Virus record (IMG/VR): IMGVR_UViG_3300028361_000059
Location: 1 to 39,845 of that record
Length of the DNA: 39,845 bases
Strand: one strand, 5' to 3'
From: a virus
The notes beneath the pieces are model-generated. The model saw nothing but the letters and a program-made list of their open reading frames with translations. It made no database searches and was not told the DNA's origin. Shown one piece after another: positions 13,837 through 22,700 of this stretch; within the stretch, counting starts at the first letter, position 1, and every line of letters begins with the position of its first letter. A program made the translations under genes and the position numbers.

Positions 13837-14782
13837 AGAGTTTCCACAAAAAAGTTTCATATCAACCAATTTATCCCCCAAAAATGTATATCTCGATGGA
13901 AATACCGTAATATCCTCCACAAACTTTTTTAGTGTGTTCGCTGACGGGCCTTCAAACTACTACTTCGATAATGAAGCTGGAGTAATACTAGATGGGGTTC
14001 CTGACGATGGTTGGGTAATACTATATGTCAACTCTTATACTGGCAAAATAGAGTCTGAAATGGCTGTAGTAGACCCAGTGGTTTATGTTTCCGAGTTTCC
14101 TAGTAGTCCAGTGGAAGGAGAAATATTCTACCATATTATTGATTCACATGGCTATAAGTATGTCAGAGAACAATGGTCTAAATTCATATACCTCCCATTT
14201 TGTGAAATTGTGGGTGGTGACATAAGACGAATATATTCTGGATACAGTCACGGTGAAAATTACTTAAATCAATCTATAGTTGCCGGTAACATTTTATTCG
14301 ATGAAAATCAGAAACCCTTATATGTCAGAGAGGGTAGAGGTATTAGATTTTTAACTGATGTTGATGAGTGGGCACTGTCGCTACAGAATGTCAGAAACTT
14401 AACTAGTGGTAACACGTTCACAACCAATATTGCTTCAACATCTATCACAAAATATTCTCTCTTAAAAAGAGACCCCAACTATGCCGTATCCATATGTTCA
14501 TCAATGGCAGATAGTCCGACTGTTTCTATAGCCCTCAATGATTGTGTAGTCGGAGAATTTTGTCCTATCCTCGAAAAGGGGTTTATTAAGGACGTTAATT
14601 GGAACTGGGTGGTTCAACCAAATACCAACCTATACTGTTCTAAAACTGGGACGCTGTCACTAGTGCCCGACTTTACGGGTGCATCAATACAGATCGTTGG
14701 ATATGTAGTAGATGTAGACACAATATTCTTTGACCCCCAAGATAAGATATACATAAATAACCTCGTATCATTGAATTCCTAA
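13829..14782 (+). CDS. Virion structural or fibre-like protein (317 aa)
   Basis: ATG overlaps the end of the glycosyltransferase gene. The product is rich in beta-type, Asn/Ser/Gly sequence (NVYLDGNTVISSTNFFSVF, DDGWVILYVNSYTGKIE) without membrane segments. The SYTGKIE/SFTGQVH element is shared with the 523-aa protein upstream. Location in a late run and composition suggest a baseplate, fibre or decoration protein. No family name can be given. Confidence 0.5.
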   Translation: MSKEFPQKSFISTNLSPKNVYLDGNTVISSTNFFSVFADGPSNYYFDNEAGVILDGVPDDGWVILYVNSYTGKIESEMAVVDPVVYVSEFPSSPVEGEIFYHIIDSHGYKYVREQWSKFIYLPFCEIVGGDIRRIYSGYSHGENYLNQSIVAGNILFDENQKPLYVREGRGIRFLTDVDEWALSLQNVRNLTSGNTFTTNIASTSITKYSLLKRDPNYAVSICSSMADSPTVSIALNDCVVGEFCPILEKGFIKDVNWNWVVQPNTNLYCSKTGTLSLVPDFTGASIQIVGYVVDVDTIFFDPQDKIYINNLVSLNS

Positions 14783-14783
14783 T

Positions 14784-15302
14784 ATGTTAATTAACGGAGA
14801 CCTCAAAGTGCTTGGGGAAACATTCCTCAAAATCGCTGAAGACGATTCTTATACATTCGATGCTGGTGATAAGGGTTTGTTTATTATACGTGATAACATT
14901 TTATTATACAATAATGGTGTTTCCCTAGACCAGTTTGCAATTGTTTCATTTAAATCAACTCTTGTTGAAAGTCTAGGATTTGTGCTTGATGACCTATCTA
15001 TTAACCCCTCAACTTTAAACACCCTGAGTGGAGTGTCCGAGATAGATGGAAACAGTTCTCTAGTGGATGTACTTGTTCAACTAGGAGCAAACATTCCGTC
15101 CAAGTTTACTTCAACCTATGCAAGTGATACTACGCATATCATTGAACACAATCTGGATAGCCAAAACATACACGTGACTATATTTAATGACAGTAATAAT
15201 GTAATAATTAATGACGCAACGGTTCAAGTCTTAGACTTGAACCGTTTGGCTGTTACGCTATCTTCGCCCCAACCTATAAGAGTGTTGGTAACCTCGTATT
15301 AA
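14784..15302 (+). CDS. Fibre-like virion protein (172 aa)
   Basis: Starts 2 nt after the previous stop. LINGDLKVLGETFLKIAED resembles the repeated beta elements of phage fibres. The C-terminal third (STYASDTTHIIEHNLDSQNIHVTIFND) resembles the short beta domain at fibre ends. Its TAA shares the palindrome TTAA with the stop of thyA on the other strand. Confidence 0.5.
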   Translation: MLINGDLKVLGETFLKIAEDDSYTFDAGDKGLFIIRDNILLYNNGVSLDQFAIVSFKSTLVESLGFVLDDLSINPSTLNTLSGVSEIDGNSSLVDVLVQLGANIPSKFTSTYASDTTHIIEHNLDSQNIHVTIFNDSNNVIINDATVQVLDLNRLAVTLSSPQPIRVLVTSY

Positions 15303-16294
15303 ACACTAAAGGGAAATTTTATTGATGCTTGTGGATCATATTCTGATATAATAAAAGATTCTCTAGTTGCTTTATCACAGAAGTCGCCTAAACTCTCATA
15401 TACTGGTACTTCAATTTTAGGTGACACACCGGGCTTACGTTTCATTTGGTCCCTGAAGAGTTCAAGTTGGTCTTCATATATGTGAATGTTGTGCATTACA
15501 TGAGATAATTCTCCCACCTTCAACCCAACCATGTTAGCAATAATATGTAACATCAGTGCATAACTAGCAACATTATATGGTACACCCAGTGGATAATCAC
15601 ATGACCGTTGGATCATTGTCATATGTAGATAACCATCCAAGATCATGAAAATATATGTCATATGGCATGGTGGTAGAGCCATTTGATCTAACTCACCGGG
15701 GTTCCAGTGAGTGACAATAAGTCTTCTGTCATCTTCACCCTTCTTAAGTTTCGCTATACAGTTCTCTAATTGATCAACAATTTTTCCATCTGGACTTCTC
15801 CACTCACGAGCCTGTACCCCATAGATTCTCCCAAGATCATCTTCCCCACTTCGGTTGGGGTTGTTTAACCATTGTTCATTGTCATTAGCGTTGGCATCCC
15901 ATATTTTACAACCCTCTGTTCTGAATAGTTCTGCACTATCATAACCTTTCATAAACCCTATAAGTTCTGCCGCTATGGGTCTTATATCCATTTTCTTAGT
16001 CGTTAATAGTGGGAAGCGATCTGTGTCGGACATATCATACTTGGCCATCTGTGGTGTCAGTGTTAGACAACGTTTACCGGTTCTCTTATTGTATACCCAT
16101 TTACCCTCATCGAGTAGCATTTTACCAATGCGAATATATTCTTCATCAAAACTTTTCACATCTTTCCCTTTAATCATTTTTTGTACTTCTTGATAACATT
16201 CTCGGCCCACCAAGTAATAATCCATCTGAGACATGCACTCTTCATCTAGGTCGATGCAGTGTTCTTTTACTTTATCTAAGCATTTTTTATTCAT
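15299..16294 (-). CDS. thyA: Thymidylate synthase ThyA
   Basis: 331 aa. It makes dTMP from dUMP with methylene-tetrahydrofolate. FPLLTTKK near residue 94, WDANANDNE, LPPCHMTYIF with catalytic C210, and MIQRSCDYPLGVPYNVASYALM with N241 are all in order. The Asn at 241 indicates dUMP use and argues against a T4-type dCMP hydroxymethylase. An N-terminal extension of about 50 residues (MNKKCLDKVKEHCIDLDEEC...) precedes the usual start of the family. A consensus sigma70 promoter at 16331-16360 points to early expression. It lies alone between rightward late genes. Confidence 0.96.
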   Translation of the reverse strand: MNKKCLDKVKEHCIDLDEECMSQMDYYLVGRECYQEVQKMIKGKDVKSFDEEYIRIGKMLLDEGKWVYNKRTGKRCLTLTPQMAKYDMSDTDRFPLLTTKKMDIRPIAAELIGFMKGYDSAELFRTEGCKIWDANANDNEQWLNNPNRSGEDDLGRIYGVQAREWRSPDGKIVDQLENCIAKLKKGEDDRRLIVTHWNPGELDQMALPPCHMTYIFMILDGYLHMTMIQRSCDYPLGVPYNVASYALMLHIIANMVGLKVGELSHVMHNIHIYEDQLELFRDQMKRKPGVSPKIEVPVYESLGDFCDKATRESFIISEYDPQASIKFPFSV

Positions 16295-16330
16295 TGTTAA
16301 TCTCTTTGTAATATTTCGAAGTATTTAGTT

Positions 16331-16360
16331 ATTATAAAGCTATGTGGTGGTGGTTGTCAA
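16331..16360 (-). promoter_or_regulatory. Consensus sigma70 promoter for thyA
   Basis: Minus strand TTGACA (16360-16355), 18-nt spacer, TATAAT (16336-16331). The start is expected about 30 nt before the thyA ATG. Confidence 0.8.
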
Positions 16361-16400
16361 TTTCTGACTAAATGGGTTAAATCTATAATTTTATCCTGAC

Positions 16401-16408
16401 TATAAATA
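16401..16408 (+). promoter_or_regulatory. T4-type late promoter TATAAATA
   Basis: Perfect box; expected start near 16414, 21 nt before the ATG at 16435. Confidence 0.75.
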
Positions 16409-16434
16409 AAGCTAGACGAGTTGAAAACAATACA

Positions 16435-17643
16435 ATGAAAGAAAGTTTTAATGTTGAATTTAGTACCCGAGTAGTTTGTAGAGAAATTAATCCTGAAACT
16501 GGCGAAACAAACACGCTTCTAGATGATAGTAACGCCATTCATACTCAGAACATGGCAAGAACCATTGCGAAAGGGTTATCAAATGAGCCTAACTTCTTCA
16601 TACACCGAATAGCGTTTGGTAATGGTGGGAGTTTCACGGACGCTGGAGAAGTAACCATTTTAAACCCACCTAATGATGGTACTAGGGGTGATGGTTGGGA
16701 ATCCAGACTGTATAATGAGACATATTCTGAAATCATTGATAATGAAAATTTAAATTTTGGGACAGACCCCGGTTCATATGGACCAAACTCGACTCGTCCC
16801 GGAGGAGGTTCTGTACCCGGTGATGATCCTGCTGGTGGAGGAGTAACATCCTTAGAAGTGGGAAGAAAGTCGAACATCATTGCACGAATGTTTATTAATG
16901 TAAACGAACCTATCTCACAATTACCCGCAATAACTAATGATAGTGTCATTCAAGACAGTGAAAAGACTTTTGAATTTGATGAGCTAGGGTTTTATACTCT
17001 CGGTCTTCCAGCTAGTGCAACTCCAGCCGAGTCCATAGTTAATGTAGGAAACAGGAATTCTTTAGACTCGATACCTTCTACAATGTTTGGATTAGTTTTC
17101 AACTTGGATTATACCGTAAATGGTGTTGTACAGAGTGCTGAAATAACTATTCCCGCTTCAGGTTCAGGTTCGTCCGGTGAAGTTACCTATGGTGATCTTT
17201 GTGAAGGTATAAACACTGATGCTTGGGTTACTGGTGGTGATATTCCTAGTTCTGACCTGACTGTTCTTATAACTGATCAAGAAGGTGGTTCTACATTCTC
17301 AACAATTTCTGGAGAGGAAACTTTTGGTAATTTATTGTTTAGAAGTGTAAATGTGGGAAATATGGCAACACTAGAGTTGGCCTGTGATTCCGTATCCGGT
17401 AGTGATCTATTATATGCCCTGACTAGTGATTGTTCCAATGTGGATACATCCGTCAACACGGGTGTGAACGCTGGAGCACAAAATGATGCTGCTGCGCCTG
17501 AGAACGAAAGAGAAAGATTGATAACTCATATAACATTTTCACCAATCCTCAAGAAGGCCAACAGAATTATTGAAATAGAATATACTTTGACTGTTAGTAC
17601 TTCACAGACACAGAGTACTTCAACCTCTTTCGAGTTTACTTAA
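16435..17643 (+). CDS. Virion structural protein (402 aa)
   Basis: The N-terminus (MKESFNVEFSTRVVCREINP) leads to IHTQNMARTIAKGLSNEPNFFIHRIAFGNGG, then a Gly/Pro-rich linker (PGGGSVPGDDPAGGG), a beta-rich middle and a Ser/Thr-rich C-terminus (TVSTSQTQSTSTSFEF). Late promoter and composition suggest a tail or baseplate component. No specific family recognised. It shares its stop palindrome TTAA with the convergent glycosyltransferase gene. Confidence 0.5.
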   Translation: MKESFNVEFSTRVVCREINPETGETNTLLDDSNAIHTQNMARTIAKGLSNEPNFFIHRIAFGNGGSFTDAGEVTILNPPNDGTRGDGWESRLYNETYSEIIDNENLNFGTDPGSYGPNSTRPGGGSVPGDDPAGGGVTSLEVGRKSNIIARMFINVNEPISQLPAITNDSVIQDSEKTFEFDELGFYTLGLPASATPAESIVNVGNRNSLDSIPSTMFGLVFNLDYTVNGVVQSAEITIPASGSGSSGEVTYGDLCEGINTDAWVTGGDIPSSDLTVLITDQEGGSTFSTISGEETFGNLLFRSVNVGNMATLELACDSVSGSDLLYALTSDCSNVDTSVNTGVNAGAQNDAAAPENERERLITHITFSPILKKANRIIEIEYTLTVSTSQTQSTSTSFEFT

Positions 17644-19235
17644 GCCTCTTTACGCTCTTTCGCTGGATAATGTACAAACCGATGATGTGTTATAGGGGAT
17701 GCCAATAGGCATCCCGCTTTTATATTACCTTTCCTAATTTCTCTCTGAGTATTAGCCATTAGTCCAGATTCATGGGAAATCTTATGAGTGATAAAGACTT
17801 TTTCATTTCCCTCTTTGTTGAATAATATTGGCCAGTTGCAATAAAAAAATTCACCAATAGCATATGGTAGTCCTCGGTATGCTCCACCGTAAGACAGTTT
17901 TGTTTTATCCATATCACATTCAGAATTTTCTAAGTATTCCTTTCGATCTCGATGCGCCATGTTATGCCACGACCAGTTTTTAAAATTATCTCCAAAGAAT
18001 TCACTAAACGTAAGTTTTAAATAGTCTAGCTCATTTTCTTCCAGTATAGTAATAGCCTTGTCGAATACATCTCGATCTCGTTTTGTGAATCCTACTTTGC
18101 ATGATCCATCATCCACGTTTACAATCATATCATCTTCAAAGAATATCATATATCGGTGTTTAGAATCATGGAAATGTTCTGCTGCAAAACGGCGACCCCC
18201 AGTAATTCCAATATTATCAAACTTAAATTGTTCTATGTTATATCTTTCACAGATATTGTCATACTCAGATACATGTTTAACATTTGTAGAATTGTTGATG
18301 AGGTACTTTTTGGCTTCTCCAAAAAATCTCTTAAACTCTCCATCAAATAGCTCTAATTGTTTTTTCAATTGTTCAGGTGCATTGTATGTGAGGAAATATA
18401 ATGCAGTTTCTTCAGTATCAAGTATCTCTATTTTTCTCAAGTCTTCGAAAAATTTATATATCAGACCGTTGGGTTCTATAAACTCTATACTGAATAGACT
18501 TTTGTGGGTGTAACTTATAATCGTGAATACACTCTCCTCCGTACCCATGTAGCCGTTCTGTAGTGTTGTATCAAGGGTAGAGTAGTAAACACCGTTAACT
18601 CTCTCTAGAGCCGTCCTAGAGCCTCCGAAAAACCCTCCTCGAATAACATATTTGGTGTCTGTACCCGCATATTCGTTCATTCCCTTCTTTTTAAACCCGT
18701 GTACTTCATTTTGGCCATCATAAGGGAACGCCAAGTATAACATTTTATTATTCACAACTTTTCTGATTAGGCGTTTTTCAAAATGTGGTTCGTCAAGATA
18801 GCCGAGGCTCACAGTGTTAGAGATACCCGCATCTATCCAGAAGAAGTAGTCAGAATGTAAGTAATTGTGTATGGCAGCGTCATTTAACATAAACTGCTTA
18901 CTCATGACTAATGAGTTATATCCCTTCAGTGAGGCTTGGGGACTTTCTTCCAACCATGATGCTTGTGTTCGCCACTCTTTGTTGTTTCGTATGGTTTCAA
19001 TTTGTTTTTCAAATGGAATGTCGATGCTTTTTCGTACAACTATAGTATTAGTCCTTTCTCGATGGTTCCAAACAAATTCTTCCACCTCTTTGTCACAATA
19101 TATGACTAGGTTTATATCTTTGTCTAGTAAACTTTTGAAAGAATTTAGGTAGTGGCCCATATCCCTAGAGAATGATTCAGAAAGCTTATCTCTACCCAAG
19201 TTGTATAGGGCTGTTACGTATGTTATTTTACTCAT
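17640..19235 (-). CDS. Two-domain glycosyltransferase (HtrL/YibB-like plus GT-A)
   Basis: 531 aa. Residues 1-270 resemble the HtrL/YibB group: VTALYNLGRDKL at the start, VIYCDKEVEEFVW, SDYFFWIDAGISN as the DxD-type site, and GTEESVFTIISY. Residues about 330-531 look like a second transferase domain: GITGGRRFAAEHF, IFFEDDMIVNVDDG (EDD as metal site), then THKISHESGLM and THHRFVHYP at the end. Such enzymes could decorate host surface polysaccharide, virion proteins or DNA. It is first in a leftward block of sugar-related genes. Acceptors are unknown. Confidence 0.65.
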   Translation of the reverse strand: MSKITYVTALYNLGRDKLSESFSRDMGHYLNSFKSLLDKDINLVIYCDKEVEEFVWNHRERTNTIVVRKSIDIPFEKQIETIRNNKEWRTQASWLEESPQASLKGYNSLVMSKQFMLNDAAIHNYLHSDYFFWIDAGISNTVSLGYLDEPHFEKRLIRKVVNNKMLYLAFPYDGQNEVHGFKKKGMNEYAGTDTKYVIRGGFFGGSRTALERVNGVYYSTLDTTLQNGYMGTEESVFTIISYTHKSLFSIEFIEPNGLIYKFFEDLRKIEILDTEETALYFLTYNAPEQLKKQLELFDGEFKRFFGEAKKYLINNSTNVKHVSEYDNICERYNIEQFKFDNIGITGGRRFAAEHFHDSKHRYMIFFEDDMIVNVDDGSCKVGFTKRDRDVFDKAITILEENELDYLKLTFSEFFGDNFKNWSWHNMAHRDRKEYLENSECDMDKTKLSYGGAYRGLPYAIGEFFYCNWPILFNKEGNEKVFITHKISHESGLMANTQREIRKGNIKAGCLLASPITHHRFVHYPAKERKEA

Positions 19236-19269
19236 GTGTTAGTTGGTGTCCAGTTTTGACAAGACTGAG

Positions 19270-19354
19270 GTTGTGGGTCAGAGAGACTTTTATATTATTC
19301 ATCCAAAATCACCCAAAGTAATTAAACATTTTGATCACTCTCTCCGACCACAAC
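19270..19354 (-). ncRNA. Long-stem hairpin between transferase genes
   Basis: Minus strand GTTGTGG-TCGGAGAGA (19354-19339) can pair with TCTCTCTGACCCACAAC (19286-19270), about 16 bp with one bulged C and one wobble, around a roughly 50-nt AT-rich loop. It lies 24 nt after the FkbM gene stop and 35 nt before the next gene. Possibly an mRNA 3' end or processing site. Confidence 0.4.
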
Positions 19355-19377
19355 ATTCAAGCCTCTAAAATAAAAAC

Positions 19378-20061
19378 TCACGAAACCCCCTCATTGGTGA
19401 AAACTATATCATGGGACCATTTGGGGAGAATGTCATGTGAGTAGCCCAAGGAACCTAACTCTTGATATACTCTAAGAAGCTTTTTAGCATTTATATCTGA
19501 AATACTCGCCCATCCGTTGGACTCTGCAATTATTAGGGGTTTTGTTTCTAGTCTATCCAAATATTTGAGCATACCGAGTATTATGTCAAAATCCATACCC
19601 TCTGCATCTATTTTTATGATATCTGGTAAAAATTTTTGAAAGTTTACGTCATCGAAGGGTATTATACTAGTTGAATTCTCGGTTTCGTTTAAACTTTTTT
19701 GGAGAAAGGAAGTTCCAAGATTCTCGTTAGATTCATCTATTTTTATGAAACGCATTACGTCTTCAGCTTCGCCTAGGGCCACATTCATGTAGGAAAACCC
19801 CCTTCCCGGAAATTTGGATTTACTGTATTCCAAAAACTCTTTTATGGGTTCGACCAATAATGCGTTTCTAACCTCGATTTTATTATCTAAAAGTTCTGTA
19901 AAATTACCAGTATTGGAACCAATATCTATTAAATTTATACATGGTTTTGATTTTAACATTTCATGTATGCGGTTTACTAGAGGGGCCACATGAATGATAG
20001 ATGTTTTGTCCCACTTTTTAATGATCTCTAATTCATATTCTCTGTCATCAATGTTTGCCAT
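19378..20061 (-). CDS. FkbM-family methyltransferase
   Basis: 227 aa. INLIDIGSNTGNFTELL (about residues 42-58) is the SAM-binding loop. VEPIKEFLEYSKSKF follows as the acidic-loop strand, and PDIIKIDAEGMDFDIILGM is the FkbM signature. The family O-methylates small molecules or sugars. Between two glycosyltransferases it probably caps a sugar added by them. A 7/8 late promoter is at 20088-20095. A GGGGA ribosome binding site precedes the ATG. Confidence 0.88.
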   Translation of the reverse strand: MANIDDREYELEIIKKWDKTSIIHVAPLVNRIHEMLKSKPCINLIDIGSNTGNFTELLDNKIEVRNALLVEPIKEFLEYSKSKFPGRGFSYMNVALGEAEDVMRFIKIDESNENLGTSFLQKSLNETENSTSIIPFDDVNFQKFLPDIIKIDAEGMDFDIILGMLKYLDRLETKPLIIAESNGWASISDINAKKLLRVYQELGSLGYSHDILPKWSHDIVFTNEGVS

Positions 20062-20087
20062 ATTTCGTCCCCGTTAGGTAATCTAAT

Positions 20088-20095
20088 TATTTATC
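20088..20095 (-). promoter_or_regulatory. T4-type late promoter (GATAAATA) flanked by 15-bp direct repeats
   Basis: 7/8 match on the minus strand before the FkbM gene. It is flanked by cgttaggtaatctaa (20072-20086) and cgttgggtaatctaa (20101-20115), which differ at one base. Confidence 0.5.
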
Positions 20096-20188
20096 AATGT
20101 CGTTGGGTAATCTAACTAGGGGAACCGATAAGTGGCCAGAGTGGAGTATATTGATATTACTCATGTTATTAACAAATTTGTATATACA

Positions 20189-21583
20189 TCATACATCTTT
20201 TATTACTTTATCCAGCCAACCTTTTGATTTACTGTGTGGCCATAGGGTGAAAGTTTTAGGTAACTTGGTTGACACAAAAATAAACCTGTAATCAATAAAC
20301 CCATTTGATGATCCAATATAATTTTTAAACTCACTAGCAGACAGGTCTTTGCGATGTATTTCAACACCATCAGAATCATGGGCAGCAACAACACAAAAAT
20401 CTATATCATCCAACACTTTACCATCTTTTAGAGCCTTTGGAAACTCGTTTTTGTGAATACATACTCGTATGTCGTTCGATCTGGCAAAAGAGTTTTTCCA
20501 TTCGTCCTCATTGTTATACACGAAATTTACTGGAGGCTCACTTTGATCCAATGTGGCCTGTTGTACTCCACGGTACTCAAAACTTATACCAGCATATTCT
20601 TCATATTCTCGCAGCGTTCGTGCATCACCAAAACCATATCGACCAAAGTCTATTTGTTTAGGGTCTTCTCCATCCATGCCGAATAGTATTTTGTTTCTTT
20701 TATGACACAATTCGTTTCTTTGAACCCAGTCTAATTTGACTAATCCCTTATCTCTGTTTATGGTGGTATGATCATCCCACACCTTTGTACGATTTTTTCT
20801 AGTATATTCGTGCCATACTACTATCTTGTGTGGTGTATATAGATCATATCCATGGGTGAAAGCTCGCACCGCAATAGATATTTCTTCACCATGAAAAAAG
20901 TATTCTGGATCATGTTGAACCTCAAGCGAAAATGTGCCGTCCGCAAATGCAAAGTGTCCAGAATAGAATCTGGCCCGAATTGGTTTATCTAAGTTCTTCC
21001 AGTTTTTCATTTCGGAAGGAATAAAGAATACTGGACTCTCCGGAATAAATCTATCAAAGTTTGTTTGCCAAGCCTGTTGTACTCTACCTTCTGGGTCTCT
21101 TTCTGGATCATATGATGGTACGTATCCGGTAAGAATGGGCTTCTCCGAATTCTCTCTACATTGTTCCATCATTTCTAGTAGTATTGTATCCCATCCTTTA
21201 ACAAATCTATGGTGAGAATCTAATTGTAGTGTATAGGTTTCATCCACATAGAACTGTTGAATCATGTGTCTTGCCCAGCATGCGCCTTGTGCCTTGTTGT
21301 GGTCAACATCAATGAATTCTACAATAGCTTCATTTATAACAGCCTGTATGACATCATACGTTACTATACTACCATCTACTTCTTTATGATCGTATTCACT
21401 AGCCCCAACTATTTCAAGCTCAGAATCCAAAAAATCTTCTATGGTTTCATCGCCTCCGTGTTGCCAACAAACAACTATTCTGAGTGCTTTTGGGTTGGTT
21501 GCATTTTCGGTAATATTTGTTATTGTGGGAATAAGTTCTGGATCGCGATAACTTGCAATTTGTACAAAGATGGTATTTTTCAT
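20189..21583 (-). CDS. GlcNAc-transferase-like glycosyltransferase (PF11397 type)
   Basis: 464 aa. IFVQIASYRDPELIPTI at the N-terminus, GACWARHMIQQFYVDETY, TLQLDSHHRF (DSH as DxD-type metal site), RARFYSGHFAFADG and FFHGEEISIAVRAFTHGYDL then HKIVVWHEY are the ordered signature of the Skp1-GlcNAc-transferase-like family. The last about 110 residues (RVCIHKNEFPK...) are a further small domain. A late promoter box is at 21606-21613. Probably modifies a virion or cell-surface acceptor together with the FkbM and HtrL-like proteins. Confidence 0.85.
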   Translation of the reverse strand: MKNTIFVQIASYRDPELIPTITNITENATNPKALRIVVCWQHGGDETIEDFLDSELEIVGASEYDHKEVDGSIVTYDVIQAVINEAIVEFIDVDHNKAQGACWARHMIQQFYVDETYTLQLDSHHRFVKGWDTILLEMMEQCRENSEKPILTGYVPSYDPERDPEGRVQQAWQTNFDRFIPESPVFFIPSEMKNWKNLDKPIRARFYSGHFAFADGTFSLEVQHDPEYFFHGEEISIAVRAFTHGYDLYTPHKIVVWHEYTRKNRTKVWDDHTTINRDKGLVKLDWVQRNELCHKRNKILFGMDGEDPKQIDFGRYGFGDARTLREYEEYAGISFEYRGVQQATLDQSEPPVNFVYNNEDEWKNSFARSNDIRVCIHKNEFPKALKDGKVLDDIDFCVVAAHDSDGVEIHRKDLSASEFKNYIGSSNGFIDYRFIFVSTKLPKTFTLWPHSKSKGWLDKVIKDV

Positions 21584-21605
21584 AATTTAACTCGTAACAG
21601 ATTCA

Positions 21606-21613
21606 TATTTATT
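21606..21613 (-). promoter_or_regulatory. T4-type late promoter (AATAAATA)
   Basis: 7/8 match on the minus strand, directly downstream of the terminator at 21618-21649; start expected near 21600, 17 nt before the ATG. Confidence 0.6.
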
Positions 21614-21617
21614 TAGA

Positions 21618-21649
21618 TAAAAAAAGAGGGAGCGAAAGCTCCCTCTTTT
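21618..21649 (-). terminator. Intrinsic terminator
   Basis: GAGGGAGC-tetraloop-GCTCCCTC stem (8 bp), A-run on the left and T-run on the right, so a U-tract exists on both strands. It ends the leftward gene at 21674-22126 and insulates the late promoter behind it. Confidence 0.9.
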
Positions 21650-21673
21650 CTATCTTTTAATGTAAAAGACTAT

Positions 21674-22126
21674 TTAAGAACTCGCGTTCTTTTTAGGTCT
21701 ACCCGGTGGTCTACCCGGACTCTTTTTAGCAGGGGTGGCCTCTGTTGGAGCCGCATCCGGTTGTACTGGAGTCGGTCGGTGTGCTTGTACCTTGGGTTGT
21801 ATAGGCTGTCTTATACCCTGACGTACAGAAGATGGTGAGATAATCTGACCTGAAGTGGTTCTAACCTGTACCATCTGATGGAAGTAGTCCAATGCGTTTA
21901 CGCCGTTCTTCAGTGTGGTTTGAGCCAATAGGTCCCATAATGGGAACTGTTCCGCGTTACGCTTTGCGAGAATTTGTCTCATACGCTTTCGATCAATTAT
22001 ATCTAAATCTTCTTCTTTGATAAAATACACGTCTCCGGTATTCTCATCTTCCTTGATGATAACGACGTTATATCCGATACCATTACCATATAAGTCCATT
22101 GAAACGTAGTGTCTGTAATTGTTCAT
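21674..22126 (-). CDS. Hypothetical protein with AT-hook-like C-terminus
   Basis: 150 aa. N-terminal half (MNNYRHYVSMDLYGNGIGYN... DIIDRKRMRQILAKRNAEQF) is a small globular region. Residues about 95-135 are a Pro/Gln-rich linker, and the end KKSPGRPPGRPKK holds two GRP cores typical of AT-hooks that bind the minor groove of AT-rich DNA. It may be a DNA-binding regulator or internal head protein. AGGAG ribosome binding site before the ATG; own terminator downstream. Confidence 0.65.
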   Translation of the reverse strand: MNNYRHYVSMDLYGNGIGYNVVIIKEDENTGDVYFIKEEDLDIIDRKRMRQILAKRNAEQFPLWDLLAQTTLKNGVNALDYFHQMVQVRTTSGQIISPSSVRQGIRQPIQPKVQAHRPTPVQPDAAPTEATPAKKSPGRPPGRPKKNASS

Positions 22127-22244
22127 GTTAGTTAACTCCTTTTAAATAGTCCATGTGAACATTTTTCTGAATTCATGATTATTTAGTACTCAGAAAAATG
22201 TGTGAAATTTGGAACACTACTTTTAACATTAAGGAGTTAATAGA

Positions 22245-22700
22245 ATGAAAACAAAAATATATAGAGCGGGAATGATTCCGTTTTTCGTACAAGAAGATGG
22301 GACAGTTCTTATGAATTTCATGGTTCCCAGCGATCAGACCTATGGTGGGAGTGATCCCCAGTTTTGTAAGGGTAGGATTGAAAATGGAGAAAGTCATGAA
22401 GATGCTGCGGTTCGTGAAGCAGAAGAAGAATTGGGTCTTAAGGAAGGTAACGTGTCTTGGTATTACCATTTGGGGGAATATCTAGGTAGAACACACTTGT
22501 ATATTTGTGAAGTTGAAGATATGAACGATTTTAACGAACCCCACTATGAAACAGAAACAACCCATTGGATGACGTTAGAACAGTTTCAGGAGACTGGTAG
22601 AGAGCTTCATAGACCTGTCATCCGTGAAGCCCATGCATCTTTTATGCAAATATACAACAATGAAAATTCAGATGAGTATGAAGAAATAGAAACTAGTTAA
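22245..22700 (+). CDS. Nudix hydrolase
   Basis: 151 aa with a complete Nudix box at residues 43-65 (GRIENGESHEDAAVREAEEE then LGL), matching Gx5Ex7REUxEExGU. These enzymes cleave nucleoside diphosphate-linked compounds such as ADP-ribose, NADH, capped RNA or damaged dNTPs. The substrate is not evident. AAGGAG ribosome binding site 9 nt before the ATG. Rightward gene between two leftward ones, with an 8-nt convergent overlap downstream. Confidence 0.93.
   Translation: MKTKIYRAGMIPFFVQEDGTVLMNFMVPSDQTYGGSDPQFCKGRIENGESHEDAAVREAEEELGLKEGNVSWYYHLGEYLGRTHLYICEVEDMNDFNEPHYETETTHWMTLEQFQETGRELHRPVIREAHASFMQIYNNENSDEYEEIETS

Noticed and set aside
15299-16294. dCMP hydroxymethylase (T4 gp42) instead of thymidylate synthase
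   Set aside because: Asn241 in the PYNVASY motif indicates a dUMP enzyme, and there is no sign of hypermodified cytosine genes in the window.
18058-18513. Rightward 151-aa frame inside the HtrL-like gene
   Set aside because: Shadow of a well-supported glycosyltransferase on the other strand.
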